In this document: piece by piece, positions 55,335-57,586 of the stretch
Layout of the letters: the number at the start of each line of letters is the position of its first letter
Numbering within the stretch: position 1 is the stretch's first letter
Source: JAEUIG01 sp046349775
Lineage (GTDB): Bacteria; Planctomycetota; Planctomycetia; Planctomycetales; Planctomycetaceae
NCBI GenBank assembly: GCA_046349775.1
Contig: JAXMBS010000035.1
Location: forward strand, 1-57,586
Length of the DNA: 57,586 nt
Direction of reading: 5' to 3'
Translations under genes and position numbers: made by a program
Notes under the pieces: generated by a model
The model's database searches: none
Told to the model about the DNA's origin: nothing
What the model saw: the letters and a program-made list of their open reading frames with translations, nothing else

Positions 55335-56048
55335 TTATCGGTCTTGAAGCTGGCTCAGGACGCGATCAGTGCTCCACACCTGAGCGTAGACGCGTGCCAG
55401 GGCGGACAGTCCTGCTCGGTGGTGATCAGGAAAAAACGTCGCTGAGGCATCTTCGACGACGATGACATTGTAACCCCGATCTGCGGCGTCGCGCGCCGTC
55501 GTTTCCACGCACATGTCGGTGGCCATTCCCGCCATCACCAGTGTTTCCAGCCTCAGGTTCCGCAGCAACTGATCAATGCCGGTTCCGTTGAACGGGCTGC
55601 TGGCGTTCTTATCGATGACCAATTCATTGGCTGTCGGGGCGAGTTCCTCAATGATTTCGTGTTCGGGGCTCCCCTTGGCCCACAAAGTGGGCCGACCTGT
55701 CAATGTGACCGCTTCGCTGTCGCGTTGACGGCGTCGCCAGATCATGTCGCGACCATCGCCAAGGAGTGCTCCATGACGGGTGAACACGACTTCCCGGTGC
55801 GCTCGACGAAATGCATCGAGCAGACGACGGGTATTGGAGACCACCTCGCGCACCCGCGGAACGTAATACGCCGCAACCTCGGGATACTGCTCGGTAATCA
55901 TTCGCGTCACGCCGCAGGCCGGATTCGAACTGTAGTTTTGTAAGTCGATGATCATCAGACCCGTTCGCGTCCAGTCCACGACAAACGAAGGCCATGGCAT
56001 GATCCAGCCGGGAAACGACTCGGGAGTATCGACGAGTGGGTTGTGCAT
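55335..56048 (-). CDS. Cysteine hydrolase (isochorismatase family)
   Basis: 237 residues. The isochorismatase-like fold with catalytic Asp 35 in GLMIIDLQNYSSN, Lys in NELVIDKNASSPFNGTGIDQ and Cys ~180 in MAGMATDMCVETTARDAADR. The N-terminus (MHNPLVDTPESFPG, 20 residues) lies before the fold and is unusual but in frame. Members cleave amide bonds in nicotinamide, N-carbamoyl or ureido compounds, or act on isochorismate; the substrate here is unassigned. Gene stands alone. Confidence 0.82.
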   Translation of the reverse strand: MHNPLVDTPESFPGWIMPWPSFVVDWTRTGLMIIDLQNYSSNPACGVTRMITEQYPEVAAYYVPRVREVVSNTRRLLDAFRRAHREVVFTRHGALLGDGRDMIWRRRQRDSEAVTLTGRPTLWAKGSPEHEIIEELAPTANELVIDKNASSPFNGTGIDQLLRNLRLETLVMAGMATDMCVETTARDAADRGYNVIVVEDASATFFPDHHRAGLSALARVYAQVWSTDRVLSQLQDR

Positions 56049-56538
56049 GATTCAGGCGATTGAATTGAATCCGAGCCTGACGATAGCAGATGCATTGCGG
56101 GCCTGCAGGAAGGAAAAGTTCGAATACGTTGCATGGCGACCCCACGCGGCAACGTTCGAGTTGATACGCCTCTGTAACTCAATGCCGAATCAAAATGGCG
56201 GTGGGGCATTTCGTCGCGGACGTCGAATCCGGCGCGGAAATTTGCGACTCTCCTTGGACCGGGATGATCAGGGCGCTGCGCAGAATCAACCTGACCGTGC
56301 GGTTACCGATGGAGAGACTCGGAGACAGCGCAGAGTTTTCGGCCGAATCGGTCCGCGAAAGCGGCGGCGGACGGACGGTCGCGAATCTCGCGTTCGGCGA
56401 TTCCTGAGACTTGGAGACTTCGAGCGAGAGTGAAAGTCGTTGCCGTAACTGGCGATAGAACGCAAAAGGCCGGCACCCGAAGATGCCGGCCTCGCGGATA
56501 ACGCTGCGGTACTTGAAGTTCAATACCGCTCGTTCAAA
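56049..56538. other. Gene-free stretch
   Basis: 490 bp upstream of the cysteine hydrolase gene and next to the tRNA fragment. Open frames here are short and without supportable features. Confidence 0.4.
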
Positions 56539-56580
56539 TGGCGGGGACAGGATTCGAACCTGCGACCTCGAGGTTATGAG
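56539..56580 (-). tRNA. 3' half of a tRNA-Met-type gene (anticodon CAT), truncated
   Basis: On the minus strand the sequence reads from the anticodon loop CTCATAA, then CCTCGAGGTCGCA, the T-loop GGTTCGAATCC, and TGTCCCCGCCA with a 3' CCA. The segment stops at the anticodon loop: the preceding bases (AAAAAGTTGG) cannot form the anticodon stem and no 5' half follows. It is not a functional tRNA. A 3' half breaking at the anticodon loop is the typical footprint of a tyrosine-integrase attachment site. Confidence 0.75.
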
Positions 56581-57208
56581 CCAACTTTTTCCGACCGCGA
56601 AAAGCCTGAAATTCCTCGGTGTTTAGCGATACTTTAACAGCCAAGATGCCTTTTGCAAACACTATCACTCAATCGCATCGCTTCCCATGTTTTCGCGGTA
56701 CTCCAAGAATCGGCCGTTGGTGAATCCGGTAGTCTACCGGTAGTCCCGCCTCGTGCGCGATGAGCGAAAGTGTGTGGCGCCATCAGCCCAGGAGCGTCGA
56801 CGAGGTGCGGGAGCTGCTGGCCGAGATGATGCAGGATGAGGGATGACCAACAAATGCGCATTGGAATGTGCATTTGGCTGGTCTCGCGCGCGTGATGAGC
56901 GAATTTGGGTCTCTGGCCAGCAAGAGGGGTTACAATGTCACCCCCGACAACTCACATTTCAGAACCGGCCGCTGAGAGGGCATCCCGGGATGCCGTCAAA
57001 CCGACCCTGCTCAAGCGGCTCTTGGCAATCATCTTCCGTGGCGCATTCCGCCGACCGGGGGGCGAATGTGTTTCCGGGACAGATCGCCCTTTGACATCAA
57101 ATGAGGCGACGATGATGATGCGTTTCCTACGTGCGCAGCCGTCTCGCTGCTGCATTGGTCACGGTCAACTCCGGTTCGAACACTCTGGACCGCTCGCTAA
57201 GGTGCTCT
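56581..57208. other. Gene-free stretch on the island side of the tRNA scar
   Basis: About 630 bp between the tRNA fragment and the LamG gene. A minus frame at 56634-56873 (79 codons) has no integrase signature that I can recognise. A 28-codon plus frame at 56760 (ends VDEVRELLAEMMQDEG) could be a remnant but cannot be supported as a gene. Confidence 0.35.
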
Positions 57209-57586
57209 ATGCCGCGAGTTCCTCGTGCACTAGTGGTCGTCGTAGTCCTACTCTTGATCGCAGTTCGTGGCACCGCCGCTGACGACCCTGCAATTGAGCC
57301 GGGCCTGATCGGATACTGGAAGCTCCAAGGCGATGCACGTGATTCGTCGGGTTCCGGCAACGACGGAATCAACCACGGCGTCGATCTTGCGACTGGCGCG
57401 TTCAACGGCCGGGATGCGTACATCGAAGTCCCTCACGCCCCCTCGCTTCAGCTGGGCGGGAGCGACTTCTCAGTCTCGGAGTGGGTCTGGACCCCGCGCG
57501 GGCTGACCGACACTCCCGGCGACCTCGTCACGAAGTTCGACACGGTCTATAGGAGAGGACTGAACCTGTCGCTCGTCGGTAACACG
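57209..57586 (+). CDS. LamG/concanavalin-like exported protein, 5' end only
   Basis: The frame from ATG 57209 (MPRVPRALVVVVVLLLIAVR) stays open to the right edge (126 codons). A signal peptide, likely cut after GTAA, is followed by a LamG-type jelly-roll start: GLIGYWKLQGDARDSSGSGN, DGINHGVDLATGAFNGRDAY, IEVPHAPSLQLGGSDFSVSE. The pattern 'GYW.L.GDA.D.SG.GNDG' is typical of concanavalin-like lectin domains in secreted planctomycete proteins. The 3' part is outside the window. It lies on the island side of the tRNA scar. Confidence 0.8.
   Translation, partial: MPRVPRALVVVVVLLLIAVRGTAADDPAIEPGLIGYWKLQGDARDSSGSGNDGINHGVDLATGAFNGRDAYIEVPHAPSLQLGGSDFSVSEWVWTPRGLTDTPGDLVTKFDTVYRRGLNLSLVGNT

Noticed and set aside
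56634..56873. A minus-strand frame near the tRNA scar as an integrase fragment
   Set aside because: No R-H-x-x-R-Y signature or other integrase motif is visible in the 79 codons.

Overview
The window looks like a GC-rich chromosomal segment of a member of the Planctomycetota. The lineage call rests on gene content: PSD1/DUF1549/DUF1553 and DUF1501 proteins, a PEP-CTERM remnant, a tetrahydromethanopterin-linked formyltransferase in a bacterial setting, an ECF42-type sigma factor with a YCII partner, lipid A genes, SUMF1-type lipoproteins, tandem LRR proteins, and intergenic spaces crowded with palindromic repeats. No phage, CRISPR array, rRNA or complete mobile element was seen.

Layout. 1-7 kb: an FHA protein running off the left edge, an orphan heme-copper oxidase subunit III, then damaged reading frames (PEP-CTERM protein, redoxin, valS, a HepT-like HEPN gene). 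7.4-14.7 kb: amidohydrolase, two tandem LRR membrane proteins, DoxX-like protein, divergent YCII/ECF42 pair, ada, DUF1579 protein. 14.8-20.2 kb: speA divergent from a deoxyhypusine synthase-like gene, then lpdA and a GNAT enzyme. 20.3-24.4 kb: HemN/HemW-like radical SAM protein, and divergent lpxK and lpxB. 24.5-25.6 kb: three tandem small lipoprotein genes, the first with a stop codon at its lipobox cysteine, interleaved with REP/BIME palindromes. 25.6-32.9 kb: a minus-strand set with phosphodiesterase, thyX, 5-formyl-THF cyclo-ligase, formylmethanofuran:H4MPT formyltransferase, holB, ricT, a Minf_1886-type protein and a small membrane protein. 33-43 kb: a solitary DUF1501 protein, a succinylglutamate desuccinylase-like protein, an 839-residue lipoprotein joining a LolA-like region, a thioredoxin domain and a C-terminal repeat region, and a coupled DUF1553-DUF1501 pair. 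43.3-47.9 kb: glycosyltransferase 2, secreted sugar-active-like protein, esterase, PhnB-like protein, hydroxypyruvate isomerase-like protein. 48-52 kb: an SGNH-MBOAT-SGNH set that looks like an exopolysaccharide O-acetylation module. 52-55 kb: a coupled pair, a zinc-ribbon membrane protein followed by a SUMF1-domain lipoprotein. 55.3 kb to the end: a cysteine hydrolase, a 3' half-tRNA that looks like an attachment-site scar, and the start of a LamG protein.

Data quality. Several normally conserved genes (valS, lpdA, lpxB, the MBOAT gene, cox3, the DoxX-like gene) are broken by small indels, and valS is broken at least five times within about 750 bp. Because valS is essential, these are either assembly errors or true pseudogenes with intact copies elsewhere; sequence alone cannot decide. 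The hepT remnant, with two in-frame nonsense codons, looks like genuine decay.

The most distinctive new observation is the family of GTAG-headed double palindromes. Two different sequence classes share one architecture through compensating stem changes, and some arms supply stop codons to neighbouring genes.
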